From contig LBMP01000001.1 of NCBI GenBank assembly GCA_001184205.1, positions 539,365 through 603,364 on the forward strand: a DNA stretch of 64,000 nt, given 5' to 3'. The notes beneath the pieces are model-generated. The model saw only the letters and a program-made list of their open reading frames with translations. It was not told the DNA's origin and searched no databases. A program made the translations under genes and the position numbers. This DNA comes from Desulfocarbo indianensis. Its GTDB lineage: Bacteria > Desulfobacterota > Desulfarculia > Desulfarculales > Desulfarculaceae. Positions 29,423-37,557 of this stretch are shown piece by piece. Numbering within the stretch: the first letter of the stretch is position 1; each line of letters starts with the position of its first letter.

Positions 29423-30520
29423 GTGGATCACAGCCACAGTGAACATGCCCTGACCTGGGGACGTATGCTCATGGCCCGCATGAGCCCGGAAACGCCGGCC
29501 AGCCTGGAGGGCTGTCTGGAGGGCGGCGGTTTCGGCGGCTTGATGCGGGCGGAACGCCTTTCTCCCCTGGAGATAGTGATTTTATTGCGCGAAGCCCGCC
29601 TGCGCGGGCGCGGCCCCGGCGCCGAGCCTTGCTTCCTCAAGTGGTGGCGGCTGTTGCAGGACGAGGGCCGCCCCTCCCTGGTGGTTGACGCCCGCGAGCT
29701 GGACCCGCGCTCGGACTGCGCGGCCTCGCTTTTAGAGCGCAATCCCCACGGGCTGATCGAGGCGCTGGCCATCGCGGCCCTGGCCCTGGGCTCCGGGCGG
29801 GCCTATTACCGGCCGGCGCCCCACTTGGAGCGGTTCCTCCCCTCCCTGCAGGCGGCCTTGAGCGAGGCCGGCGCCAGGGGGCTTTTGGAGGTATGCTCCC
29901 TGGCGATATCGCCCTATCCCGCCGACGGGCCGAAGGGACCCTTCCTGTCTCACAGCCTGGAGACCTGGTATCACGTCAGCCTGGCCGCTTCCCTGGGCCC
30001 GGCCTGGTACACGGCCTATGGCGCGGCCGGCCAAAGCGGCACCCGCCTGCTCACCGTGGGCGGCGACGTGGCCGAGCCCGGCCTGGTGGAGGTGCCCTGG
30101 GGCGCGCCCCTCTGGCAGGCGCTGGAGGAAGCCGGCGGAATCCAAGACATCGCCAGCCTGCGAATGCTGTGTCTGGACGACGGATTGAGCGGCTTCCTCA
30201 ACCTGGAGCGGGCGGCCACGCCCTTGGCTCCCGAGGAGCTGCTGGCCGTCGGCGTCAACCCGGCGGCGGCCACGCTATGGGCCATGGGCCAGGAGGCCGA
30301 CCCCCTGGCAGCGCTGCGCCGGGCCGTGGCCAGGTCCCTGGAGCTGGAAGACGACCCCCAAGCCCTGAAGCTGGGGAAGGAGGCGATGGCGCTGGTGGAT
30401 GACGGCGCCGGCCTGGCGGAACTAAAGGAAATTGCCGTCCGCCTGCGCCGGGCCCGCGCCTTCACCGCCTGGCCCCTGCACAGCTTTGTCATGAATTTCC
30501 CGCAACATTGCCAAGCCTAG
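29423..30520 (+). CDS. Stand-alone NuoF-like protein, paralogue C (truncated at a repeat)
   Basis: 365 residues corresponding only to the degenerate NuoF part of paralogues A and B: ARLRGRGPGAEPCFLKWWRL, VVDARELDPRSD, NPHGLIEALAIAALALG, SLETWYHVSLAASLG, LTVGGDVAEPGLVEVPWG, LCLDDGLSGFLNLERAATPLAPEELL. It ends AWPLHSFVMNFPQHCQA, at the same place where A and B have AWPL(A/Q)SSL-YF and then continue into the GltD module. The TAG stop is the first triplet of a repeat copy, so the GltD half may have been removed by an insertion or deletion. It may still be functional as a scaffold. Start GTG with GGAAGG upstream. Confidence 0.8.
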   Translation: MDHSHSEHALTWGRMLMARMSPETPASLEGCLEGGGFGGLMRAERLSPLEIVILLREARLRGRGPGAEPCFLKWWRLLQDEGRPSLVVDARELDPRSDCAASLLERNPHGLIEALAIAALALGSGRAYYRPAPHLERFLPSLQAALSEAGARGLLEVCSLAISPYPADGPKGPFLSHSLETWYHVSLAASLGPAWYTAYGAAGQSGTRLLTVGGDVAEPGLVEVPWGAPLWQALEEAGGIQDIASLRMLCLDDGLSGFLNLERAATPLAPEELLAVGVNPAAATLWAMGQEADPLAALRRAVARSLELEDDPQALKLGKEAMALVDDGAGLAELKEIAVRLRRARAFTAWPLHSFVMNFPQHCQA

Positions 30521-30705
30521 CCCGCATATTTCATGAGCCTCGCATTAAAAGGTCGCATTCCGTCACCCGGACCGGCACAGCCAGAGGCCGGCAAACAAGG
30601 CGACCGGCAAGCGAGGGCCGCAGGCGTAGCTTAAGCTACGTCGAGGCCCGAGCGCAGCCAGCAACGCAGGGCGCCGGGCCCTGGCGCAATCGGACGCCCG
30701 GCTTG
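30518..30705. mobile_element. Interspersed 260-bp element, copy 3 (right end lost)
   Basis: Left end TAGCCCGCATATTTCATGA is the best match to the consensus and starts with the stop codon of paralogue C. The interior matches copies 2 and 7 (GGCCGGCAAACAAGGCG, GCGAGGGCCGCAGG) with a fully palindromic apical stem CGTAGC-TTAA-GCTACG at 30625-30640, and shares GGTCGCATTC-GTCACCCGG with copy 5. The right inverted repeat is not recognisable after CGGACGCCCGG. Confidence 0.75.
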
Positions 30706-30803
30706 CCCCGCGGCCCCCTTGGCCTTAAATTTATTGAATGTCGGATAAACGCCTCGCCCGGGCCCTTGGGGCCCTTTCATAATCGCCGGGAGAAAAACGC
30801 CTC

Positions 30804-33419
30804 ATGAAGCCACGCAGCCTTTTATTGGCCCTTTGCCTGTTGCTCTTAAGCGCCGCCGCCGCCTTCGCCGCGCCCCAACGCCACGTGCTGCCCTCGGGCC
30901 TCACCGTGATCCTGGACCAGAACCACGAAGCGCCGGTGGCGGCCTTCCAGGTCTGGGTGCGGGCGGGCAGCGCTTTCGAGCGTCCGGGGGAATACGGCAT
31001 CACCCATCTCATCGAACACATGATCTTCAAGGGCAGCCACGGCCAGCCGGCCGGGGCGCTGGCGCGCACCATAGAGGGCCTGGGCGGCGAGATAAACGCC
31101 TACACCACCTATGACCACACCAATTACTACGTGAGCGCGGCCAGCCGTTTCGCGCCCCAGGCGCTGAAGCTCTTGGCCGAGGCGGTGGTCAACGCCGCTT
31201 TCGACCCCGCCGAGCTGGAGCGCGAAAAAGAGGTGGTGGTGGAAGAGATCCGCATGAACCTGGACAATCCCTCCCGCCGCTTCAGCTGGGCGGTGATGCG
31301 GGAGACCTTCGGCCCGGACCACCCCTACGGCCGGCCCATCATCGGCAGCGAAAAATCGGTGCGGGCCTTCACCCGCCAGAACATCCTGGACTACCGCCAG
31401 CGCTGGTACACCGCGCCCAACATGATATTGGTGGCGGTGGGGGATTTCGAGGCTAATAAGCTCATGCCTCTGATCGAAAAGGCCTTCCAGGGCCTGCCCC
31501 GCCATTCGGCCCCCAAGCTGGAGGTGCCGCCGGTGAAGACCGCCCAGGGGCCGCGGCTCCTGGTGATGCGGGAGAAGGTGCGCCAGGCCTCCCTGTCCTT
31601 CACCTGGCTCACCCCCGGCCTGCCCAGCCCGGAGGTATATCCCCTGGACATGGCCGCCCAGGTCATGGGCGACGGCAAGACCAGCCGCCTTTACGCCAGC
31701 CTGAAAGAAAAGCGGGGCCTGGTGGACCGGGTCGGCGCCTACGCCTACACCCCCCAAACGCTGGGCGTCTTCGAGGTGGAGGCCCAGACCGCCCCCGACA
31801 AGGTCAGCCAGGCCTGGCGGCCGCTTTTAAAGGAGGCGCTTTCCATCATATCCGCGCCGCCCAGCCCGGCCGAGCTGAAGCGGGCCAGGGTGCAGTTGGC
31901 CGCCTCTTTTGTGCGCGGCCGGCAGACCATGGCCGCCCAGGCCCGCAAGCTGGGCTATTTCGAGATGTTCTACGGCGGGTTCGAGAAAATGAACGAGTAC
32001 CTGGAGCGCTTCAAGGCCACCGGCGCCGATCAGGTGGCCCGGACCGCCCAGGATTATTTCACCCCGGCGCGCCTCTGCCTGGTGATCCAGCTTCCCGAGG
32101 AGGCCAAGGCCCCGGACCTGGCCGCCCTCAAGCAGGCGGCCGGCCAATTGGCCCAGGGCCTCGAACCCCCGGCGGCGGAGGCCCCCCGGGCCAGCCGGGA
32201 GGTCCTGCCCGGCGGGCTGACCCTCATCGTCAAGCCCCAGCGGGCCCTGCCCCTGGCGGCCTTCACCCTGGCCGCGCCCGGCGGCCAGGAGAACGAGAGC
32301 GACGCCCAGGCCGGGCTCTACGAGCTTTGGGCCGAGAGCCTCACCAGAGGCGCGGCGGGGCGCTCCCACCAGGAACTCAACACCGAGCTGGAAGACATGG
32401 CCGCCAGCCTGGACGGCTTCGCCGGCAAGAGCACCTGCGGCCTGAGCGGCTCTTTCCTCTCCCAGGATTGGCAGCGGGGCCTGGAGCTTCTCTCCCAGGC
32501 CTGGCTGAGCCCGGATTTCCCGGCGGACCAGGTGGCCAAGGCCAAGGAGCAGCAATTGGCCGGCTTGCGCGCCCAGGAGAACTCGCCGGTGAGCCGCGCC
32601 TTCATCGCCTTCCGCCGCCTGCTCTACGGCGATCATCCCTACGCCCACAATCCCCTGGGCACCCCCCAGACCCTGGCCAAATTGACCCGCCAGGACCTGC
32701 TGGCCGCCCACGCCAAGGTGAAAGGCCCCGGCGGCGCGGTGCTCAGCGTGGTGGGCGACGTGGACCCGGCCCAGGTGCGGGAGCTGGCGCTCAAGCTTTT
32801 CGGCGCGGCCCAGGGCAAGGTGCTGGCGCCCCAGGTGGCCAACGCCCGGCCCGCCGCCCAGCCGCGGGAAAAGGCCCTGCATGATCCCCAGGCCAAGCAG
32901 ACCCAGCTGGTGCTGGGCTTCGTCACCCCGCCGGCCAAGGACCCGGCCCGGCTGCGCTTGCAGGTATTGCAGGCCATCCTGGGCGGGCAGGGCGGCCGTT
33001 TGTTCAGCGACCTGCGCGACAAGCGCTCCCTGGCTTACGCGGTGCAGCCTTTCTATTCCGAGAGCGCCCACGGCGGCGGCTTCGGGGTGTACATGGCCGT
33101 GGGGCCCGGCAAAGCCAAGGAGGCCCTGGAGGGGCTGACCGGCCATCTGCAAAAAATCCGCGCCCAGGAAGCCGGCCCGGAGGAGCTGGAGCGGGCCAAG
33201 GCCTATCTCCTGGGCAACCAGGCCATCGACTTGCAGAGCTACGGCTCCCAGGCCATGGACATGGCCATGAGCGAGCTTTTGGGCCTGGGTTATGATTATT
33301 ATTTGCGTTACCCCGACCAGATGCAGGCGGTGACCGCCAAGGAAGTGCGGGAGACCGCCGACAAGGTGCTGGCCCCCGGCCACCGGGTGGAGCTAACCCT
33401 GGGGCCGCCCCGGAAATAA
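30804..33419 (+). CDS. M16-family (insulinase-type) zinc peptidase
   Basis: 871 residues with a signal peptide (MKPRSLLLALCLLLLSAAAAFAAPQ), so exported to the periplasm or outer membrane. Inverse zinc motif HLIEH at residues 68-72 with the distal Glu in EKEVVVEEIRM; the N-terminal M16 half is followed by M16_C and a second, inactive pair of domains starting near LPGGLTLIVKPQRALPLAAF, the usual single-chain two-half arrangement. Family members degrade peptides or process outer-membrane proteins. Ends in a strong terminator. Confidence 0.93.
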   Translation: MKPRSLLLALCLLLLSAAAAFAAPQRHVLPSGLTVILDQNHEAPVAAFQVWVRAGSAFERPGEYGITHLIEHMIFKGSHGQPAGALARTIEGLGGEINAYTTYDHTNYYVSAASRFAPQALKLLAEAVVNAAFDPAELEREKEVVVEEIRMNLDNPSRRFSWAVMRETFGPDHPYGRPIIGSEKSVRAFTRQNILDYRQRWYTAPNMILVAVGDFEANKLMPLIEKAFQGLPRHSAPKLEVPPVKTAQGPRLLVMREKVRQASLSFTWLTPGLPSPEVYPLDMAAQVMGDGKTSRLYASLKEKRGLVDRVGAYAYTPQTLGVFEVEAQTAPDKVSQAWRPLLKEALSIISAPPSPAELKRARVQLAASFVRGRQTMAAQARKLGYFEMFYGGFEKMNEYLERFKATGADQVARTAQDYFTPARLCLVIQLPEEAKAPDLAALKQAAGQLAQGLEPPAAEAPRASREVLPGGLTLIVKPQRALPLAAFTLAAPGGQENESDAQAGLYELWAESLTRGAAGRSHQELNTELEDMAASLDGFAGKSTCGLSGSFLSQDWQRGLELLSQAWLSPDFPADQVAKAKEQQLAGLRAQENSPVSRAFIAFRRLLYGDHPYAHNPLGTPQTLAKLTRQDLLAAHAKVKGPGGAVLSVVGDVDPAQVRELALKLFGAAQGKVLAPQVANARPAAQPREKALHDPQAKQTQLVLGFVTPPAKDPARLRLQVLQAILGGQGGRLFSDLRDKRSLAYAVQPFYSESAHGGGFGVYMAVGPGKAKEALEGLTGHLQKIRAQEAGPEELERAKAYLLGNQAIDLQSYGSQAMDMAMSELLGLGYDYYLRYPDQMQAVTAKEVRETADKVLAPGHRVELTLGPPRK

Positions 33420-33446
33420 GCCCGGCCCCGGATCGAAGAAAGATAA

Positions 33447-33480
33447 AAAGGCCGCCGCGCATGATAACGCGGCGGCCTTT
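33447..33480. terminator. Bidirectional hairpin terminator
   Basis: Perfect 13-bp stem AAAGGCCGCCGCG (33447-33459) / CGCGGCGGCCTTT (33468-33480) with an 8-base loop. A-rich on one side and T at the other, so it can serve the M16 gene and the converging J-domain gene. The following 190 bases to the J-domain gene hold nothing I recognise. Confidence 0.85.
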
Positions 33481-33668
33481 GGCGTCCATTTATCCCCCGC
33501 CGGCCGGCGGGGACTCGCCGGCAAGCGCCTGGGCGAACTTCGGAGGGCCTTTGCGCCTATATCCCCCCCCGTCCGTCGGTCACTCATCCCCACGCAGCCG
33601 AGCACCCGGCGCGCGCCCTCGCTGACTATCCATCCCCCCTGGTCCGGCGGGAACTCAGCCCCTGGCGG

Positions 33669-34448
33669 CTAGTGATAGCTGGCCAGCACCCGGCGGTTGT
33701 GCTTTTTCAGGCGCTCCAGCTCGCGGGCCAGCTCCCGCTGGGTCAAGAGGCCGGTCTCCACGAAAAAGCGGCCCAGGCGGGGTTGCAGCTTGGCCTGGCG
33801 GTGCAGGATGGCGCGCACCCAAAAGCGGGTCAGCAGGCCTTTGCGCATGGCCGCCTCGCCAAAGGGCTCGGCAAAGCGGCGGTCGGCCATGATGGCCACC
33901 ACGTCTTCCTGGCTGAGCAGGTTCCAATCAATGGCTATGCCGCCGAAAGAGGGGCGCTGGCGCTTTTGCCAATTAAGGGCGGCCATGAAATCCTGCCAGC
34001 ACACCTTGCCGGAATAATAGAGATATTCGCCCAGGCGCAGAACCCGGCCCGGCGGCTGGCCCTGGTAGAAGCGGGGCTCTTCCCGGCTTTCGCGCCGGGG
34101 CGGCTCGTACCGGCCCTGATAGGCGGAAGCCGGCCGGCCGGCGGAGCGGGTGCGGGCGGCGCTTTGCCGGCCCGGCGGGGGAGCCAGGGAGGCGTTGGGA
34201 TCGCTTATGGCGCTTTTCAATTGCTCATAGGCCCAGACCAGCTTGATGAACTGCTCGTTCAATTGTTCGCGGTCCAGACCCACCACCTGCGCCCGGTCCG
34301 GGTGGGTGGTCAGCGCCTTGGAGCGGAAAGCGGCTTTCAGGCCCTCGGGCTGCAGATAGGAGAGGAAGGCCCGGTCGAAGTGCACTTCCGGCCCAAAGAG
34401 AATCAGGCAGGCTCGTCTGAGGGTAACCGAAGACTCGGGCGGCAACAT
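33669..34448 (-). CDS. J-domain protein
   Basis: 259 residues. N-terminal J-domain-like segment with the HPD tripeptide in ALTTHPDRAQVVG (about residue 48-60) and helices before and after (DREQLNEQFIKLVWAYEQLKSAI), so it probably stimulates an Hsp70. The middle (about 90-135) is low-complexity and rich in Arg, Pro and Ser. The C-terminal part, RVLRLGEYLYYSGKVCWQDFMAALNWQKRQRPSFGGIAI...LGRFFVETGLLTQRELARELERLKKHNRRVLASYH, is a repeated helical pattern seen in other deltaproteobacterial J-proteins. It precedes the psp genes in the opposite part of the same strand and has a strong own promoter. Confidence 0.8.
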   Translation of the reverse strand: MLPPESSVTLRRACLILFGPEVHFDRAFLSYLQPEGLKAAFRSKALTTHPDRAQVVGLDREQLNEQFIKLVWAYEQLKSAISDPNASLAPPPGRQSAARTRSAGRPASAYQGRYEPPRRESREEPRFYQGQPPGRVLRLGEYLYYSGKVCWQDFMAALNWQKRQRPSFGGIAIDWNLLSQEDVVAIMADRRFAEPFGEAAMRKGLLTRFWVRAILHRQAKLQPRLGRFFVETGLLTQRELARELERLKKHNRRVLASYH

Positions 34449-34473
34449 GGTCTACTCCAAGATACTTCGAGCA

Positions 34474-34503
34474 ACTATATTGCACATTTTGTGCCTATGT
34501 CAA
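34474..34503 (-). promoter_or_regulatory. Sigma-70 promoter with palindrome, J-domain gene
   Basis: On the minus strand TTGACA (34503-34498), 18-base spacer, TATAGT (34479-34474), 26 bases before the ATG. The spacer contains the perfect inverted repeat GCACA-AAA-TGTGC (34482-34494), placed where a repressor would block polymerase. Confidence 0.7.
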
Positions 34504-34533
34504 CAAAATGCCGCAATATATGGTGTGGATGCC

Positions 34534-34914
34534 CTACCGGGAACCTGCCCGCCGATCCCAATGAAAATCGCGGGAGGTCACCGAATCCTCCAGCCTACGC
34601 AAGCGGCGCTCCAGGTTTTCATAGGTGCGCTTGACCCGGCCCAGGGCCATGGAGCGGCTGTCGGCGTAGGAGTGGTAGAACTCCTCCTCGGCCTCGTCCA
34701 GGGGCCGGATGACCGGCGCGGGCTTCATGATGAGCGCCATTATTAAATATAGTATACCCGCTGGCCAAAACCCGGTGAAGATGAAAGCCACCAGGGAGAG
34801 CGCCCGCACCCAGAAAACCTTGAGGTCGAAGTATTCGGCCAAGCCCTTGCACACGCCCAGGATCACGCCGTCGCGGGAGCGGTACAGGCCGTTATTCAGC
34901 TTGGGAATTCTCAT
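34534..34914 (-). CDS. pspC: PspC-domain protein
   Basis: 126 residues. N-terminal PspC domain: LNNGLYRSRDGVILGVCKGLAEYFDLKVFWVRALSLVAFIFTGFWPAGILYLIMALIM, with the basic amphipathic lead and one or two membrane segments, then a C-terminal coiled-coil-like stretch (RVKRTYENLERRLRRLEDSV). In the phage-shock system PspC senses membrane stress and helps release PspA from PspF. Start overlaps the pspB-like stop by four bases. Confidence 0.92.
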   Translation of the reverse strand: MRIPKLNNGLYRSRDGVILGVCKGLAEYFDLKVFWVRALSLVAFIFTGFWPAGILYLIMALIMKPAPVIRPLDEAEEEFYHSYADSRSMALGRVKRTYENLERRLRRLEDSVTSRDFHWDRRAGSR

Positions 34915-35156
34915 GACTGATCCTTTCCAGGGCCCTGGCGTTCCAGGAGGATGGTTTCCAGGGCCTCGATGCGCTTTTCCATGCGGCTCAGGCCCTGGTG
35001 CAGCTCCTGCATGAGCCGCGCCTCCTCGGCCTGGGCCGCCTCGTCGCGGTCGCCCGCCTTGCCCTTGATGACCTTGATGATGGCCACGCCGATGCCTCCT
35101 AACAGGGCCAGCACCAAGACGGCGAAGCCCAGAATGGTTGCAATTACCGCAGGCAA
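34911..35156 (-). CDS. pspB: PspB-like small membrane protein
   Basis: 81 residues: an N-terminal membrane helix (VIATILGFAVLVLALLGGIGVAIIKVI) followed by a charged coiled coil (EEARLMQELHQGLSRMEKRIEALETILLE) as in PspB. Three bases after pspA and overlapping pspC, so part of a pspABC operon. Assigned from topology, coiled coil and neighbours; sequence identity to enteric PspB is limited. Confidence 0.8.
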   Translation of the reverse strand: MPAVIATILGFAVLVLALLGGIGVAIIKVIKGKAGDRDEAAQAEEARLMQELHQGLSRMEKRIEALETILLERQGPGKDQS

Positions 35157-35159
35157 GTC

Positions 35160-35870
35160 CTACTCCTTGGCGTCGGTGGCGGCGGCGGCCGGCGGCTCGG
35201 GGGGCTGCGCGGCTCCCCGGCGGGCGCGCTTCAGCTCGTCAAGTTCGCGCTCGATCTCCTCGTCGTCCTCCAGGCGGGCGAAGCTTTCCTCCAGGTCGGG
35301 CTTGCGGCCGAAATTGACCAGCTCGGCCTCGGCCTCCATGCGCTCCACCCGGTTCTGGAACTTTTCAAAGCGCATGATCACGTCGGAGGAATCGGCCCGG
35401 CGGATGTCCTGCTGGGCCCGCCGCTGGTTGCGGGCGTGAATATGGCGCTGAATGAGCAGGCGCTGCTTTTCGCGCACCGCGGCCAGCTTTTCCTCCAATT
35501 GCATTATATCATCCTGATAACGCTCCACCAGAGCCTGGGCCTCGGCCAGTTCGCGGTCCAGGGCGGCGGCGCGGTCCAGAAAGCGCCGCTTTTCCAGGAG
35601 CGCCTCCCGGGCCAGATCCTCGCGCCCCTTGTCCAGGGCCAGGGCGGCCTTCTGGCTCCATTGGCCGGCGCGGTCCTCGGCGGCGTCCCTCTGGCGGGCT
35701 ATCTTGGTGGCCTCGGCCATGGCCCCGGCGCAGGAGGCCTTGATTTCCACCAGGGTGTCTTCCATTTCCTGGATCATGAGGCGGATCAGCTTTTCCGGAT
35801 CCTCGGCCTTGTCCAGCATGGCGTTTATGTTGGAGCTTACGATGTCCCTCAGACGGGTGAAGATGCCCAT
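35160..35870 (-). CDS. pspA: Phage shock protein A
   Basis: 236 residues, PspA/IM30 family, almost entirely coiled coil: MGIFTRLRDIVSSNINAMLDKAEDPEKLIRLMIQEMEDTLVEIKASCA is the conserved N-terminal amphipathic helix and signature. It binds stressed inner membrane and normally inhibits PspF. The ATG at 35870 has AAAGGAG upstream; the longer frame reaching 35963 runs through the sigma-54 promoter and is rejected. Confidence 0.96.
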   Translation of the reverse strand: MGIFTRLRDIVSSNINAMLDKAEDPEKLIRLMIQEMEDTLVEIKASCAGAMAEATKIARQRDAAEDRAGQWSQKAALALDKGREDLAREALLEKRRFLDRAAALDRELAEAQALVERYQDDIMQLEEKLAAVREKQRLLIQRHIHARNQRRAQQDIRRADSSDVIMRFEKFQNRVERMEAEAELVNFGRKPDLEESFARLEDDEEIERELDELKRARRGAAQPPEPPAAAATDAKE

Positions 35871-35946
35871 TTTATTTCTCCTTTGGCTCATAAAGCCGGA
35901 CCAGGGGTGGGCGGTCCGGGATGATGCTTGCTTGGCCGTGTGGGGG

Positions 35947-35962
35947 AGCAAGAGGCGGGCCA
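35947..35962 (-). promoter_or_regulatory. Sigma-54 promoter of pspABC
   Basis: On the minus strand TGGCCCGCCTCTTGCT, matching the TGGCACG-N4-TTGCW consensus at all positions but one, with the invariant GG and GC 10 bases apart. It lies 77 bases before the pspA start and opposite the divergent pspF gene, exactly where a PspF-activated promoter is expected. Confidence 0.85.
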
Positions 35963-36040
35963 AGGGCGGGCCGATGTGGGATCACGCAATGATTCAAGCC
36001 GCTTGCCGCAGGGAGCCTGGGCGCGGGCTGTTGCGATTTG

Positions 36041-36057
36041 TTGGCTTTATTAGCCAA
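36041..36057. promoter_or_regulatory. Candidate PspF upstream activating site
   Basis: Perfect inverted repeat TTGGCT-TTATT-AGCCAA, about 80 bases upstream of the -24 element of the pspABC promoter and 24 bases before pspF. A nearby TTAGC...GCTAA pair (36050-36078) may be a second half-site. Location suits both activation of pspABC and autoregulation of pspF. Confidence 0.5.
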
Positions 36058-36080
36058 TTAATGGAGTTTAAAGCTAATTT

Positions 36081-37148
36081 ATGATATTTTTAGCCATGTT
36101 GGCCGACCGCCAAATAGCCCCGCCGCCGGGCGAGGCCCTGGGGCAGAGCGAGGCCTTTCTGGCCTTTTCCGAATCCCTTTCCAGAGTGGCCAAGGTGGAC
36201 CGGCCGGTGCTCATCATCGGCGAACGCGGCACCGGCAAGGAGCTGGCCGCCGCCCGCCTGCATTTCCTCTCCCGCCGCTGGCAAGCCCCCCTGGTGGCCC
36301 TCAACTGCGCGGCCCTGGCCCCCACCCTCATCGAGGACGAGCTTTTCGGCCACGAGGCCGGCGCCTTCACCGGGGCGCTGGGACGCCGGGCCGGCCGTTT
36401 CGAGGCCGCCCACCAGGGCACCCTTTTCCTGGATGAGATCGGCAATATCCCCCTCACCAGCCAGGAGAAGATCTTAAGGGTGGTGGAGTACGGCGTGTTC
36501 GAGCGGGTGGGCGGCACCCGGCCGGTGGAGGCGGACGCCCGCCTGGTGGCCGCCACCAATGCCGACCTGCCGGCCCTGGCCCAAGCCGGGCGCTTCAAGC
36601 AGGACCTCTTGGACCGACTTAGCTTCGAGGTGCTGGCCCTGCCTCCCCTGCGGGCCAGGGGCCGCGATATTCTGCTCTTGGCCCACCACTTCGCCGCCCG
36701 CATGGCCGCCCACCTGGGCCAGGCCGAAACCCCGTTTTTCAGCCAGGAGGCCCAGGAGGCGCTCCTGGCCCACGCCTGGCCCGGCAACGTGCGCGAATTG
36801 AAAAACGTGGTGGAGCGCGCGGTTTACCGTTCCGGCCGCCCGCAGATACGGGAGCTGGATTTCGACCCCTTTGCCGCCACTCGGCAATGGGATATGGAAC
36901 AGGCCACGGGCCAAGACCGTGTGACGCCGCCGGGCCGGCCCGCCATGGAGCCCGAGCCGTCAAGGCTTGGCGGGAGCCTTGCGGGCATGACCTACAAACA
37001 AGCCGTGGCCCAGGTGGAAAAACAATTGTTAAAACAAGCGCTGGAACAAGCCCATTTCAACCAGCGCCAGGCCGCCCGCAGCCTGGGTCTCAGCTATCAC
37101 CAGTTGCGCGCCCAGCTCAAAAAGCACGGCGGCCCCCAGGCCCTCTAA
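36081..37148 (+). CDS. pspF: PspF-type sigma-54 activator
   Basis: 355 residues: AAA+ sigma-54 interaction domain without a receiver domain, as in PspF. Walker A GERGTGKELAA (near 49), the sigma-54 loop GAFTGA (about 95), Walker B GTLFLDEIG, arginine-finger region, then a C-terminal helix-turn-helix (QAARSLGLSYHQLRAQLKKHG). It diverges from pspABC and would be held inactive by PspA. Start ATG at 36081, or 36096; neither has a strong ribosome site. Confidence 0.93.
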   Translation: MIFLAMLADRQIAPPPGEALGQSEAFLAFSESLSRVAKVDRPVLIIGERGTGKELAAARLHFLSRRWQAPLVALNCAALAPTLIEDELFGHEAGAFTGALGRRAGRFEAAHQGTLFLDEIGNIPLTSQEKILRVVEYGVFERVGGTRPVEADARLVAATNADLPALAQAGRFKQDLLDRLSFEVLALPPLRARGRDILLLAHHFAARMAAHLGQAETPFFSQEAQEALLAHAWPGNVRELKNVVERAVYRSGRPQIRELDFDPFAATRQWDMEQATGQDRVTPPGRPAMEPEPSRLGGSLAGMTYKQAVAQVEKQLLKQALEQAHFNQRQAARSLGLSYHQLRAQLKKHGGPQAL

Positions 37149-37557
37149 ACCAGCCCACGCCGGTTTTGTATTTGGCTTCTTGCCGGCCCCGGCAGGCGGC
37201 CCCGGCGGACTCCTCGTAATATCTACCTGATATTAATGGCCTATAACAGATCAGGCCTCATCTGGCCGCGTGAATACAAAATTGTTGTTTAAATACGACA
37301 ATTGCCAGGTTTTTGCGTCAAATTAATAAGTTAGCGCAAAAACCTGCTGCGCGGGCGCACCCCTTGATAATAAAATATTTCCCAGCGCCCCGATGGGCTG
37401 CATTGAGGTGATCGATCGATAAGCGCCTCGCCATTTCCGTTTTTTTGATTTTTACGCGCGGCCCGCGCCGGCCGCCTTTGCTTGAACCCCATCCCCCTGT
37501 TTTCCACGGCCCCCCGCCGCCCCCCAGCGGGCGGGGTCCGCTGAAAGGAGCCGCCCC
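37149..37557. other. 409-bp regulatory-looking region upstream of chemoreceptor
   Basis: No gene. The stretch 37215-37385 is notably A+T-rich and holds several inverted repeats: CCTGAT...ATCAGG (about 37223-37252), AATTGTTGT...ACGACAATT (about 37279-37302), and a perfect 12-bp pair listed separately. An ATCGATCGAT palindrome lies near 37414. Likely promoter and operator region of the chemoreceptor. Confidence 0.55.
37306..37346. repeat. Perfect 12-bp inverted repeat
   Basis: CAGGTTTTTGCG (37306-37317) and CGCAAAAACCTG (37335-37346) separated by 17 A+T-rich bases. The flanks are also related when inverted (TTGC before the left arm, CAG before the right arm read inward). The two half-sites are about two helical turns apart or more, compatible with a dimeric regulator or a looped RNA stem. 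Confidence 0.85.

Noticed and set aside
35975-36000. Second sigma-54 promoter (GGCTTGAATCATTGC on the minus strand)
   Set aside because: GG and GC are 11 bases apart instead of 10; the site at 35947-35962 fits far better.
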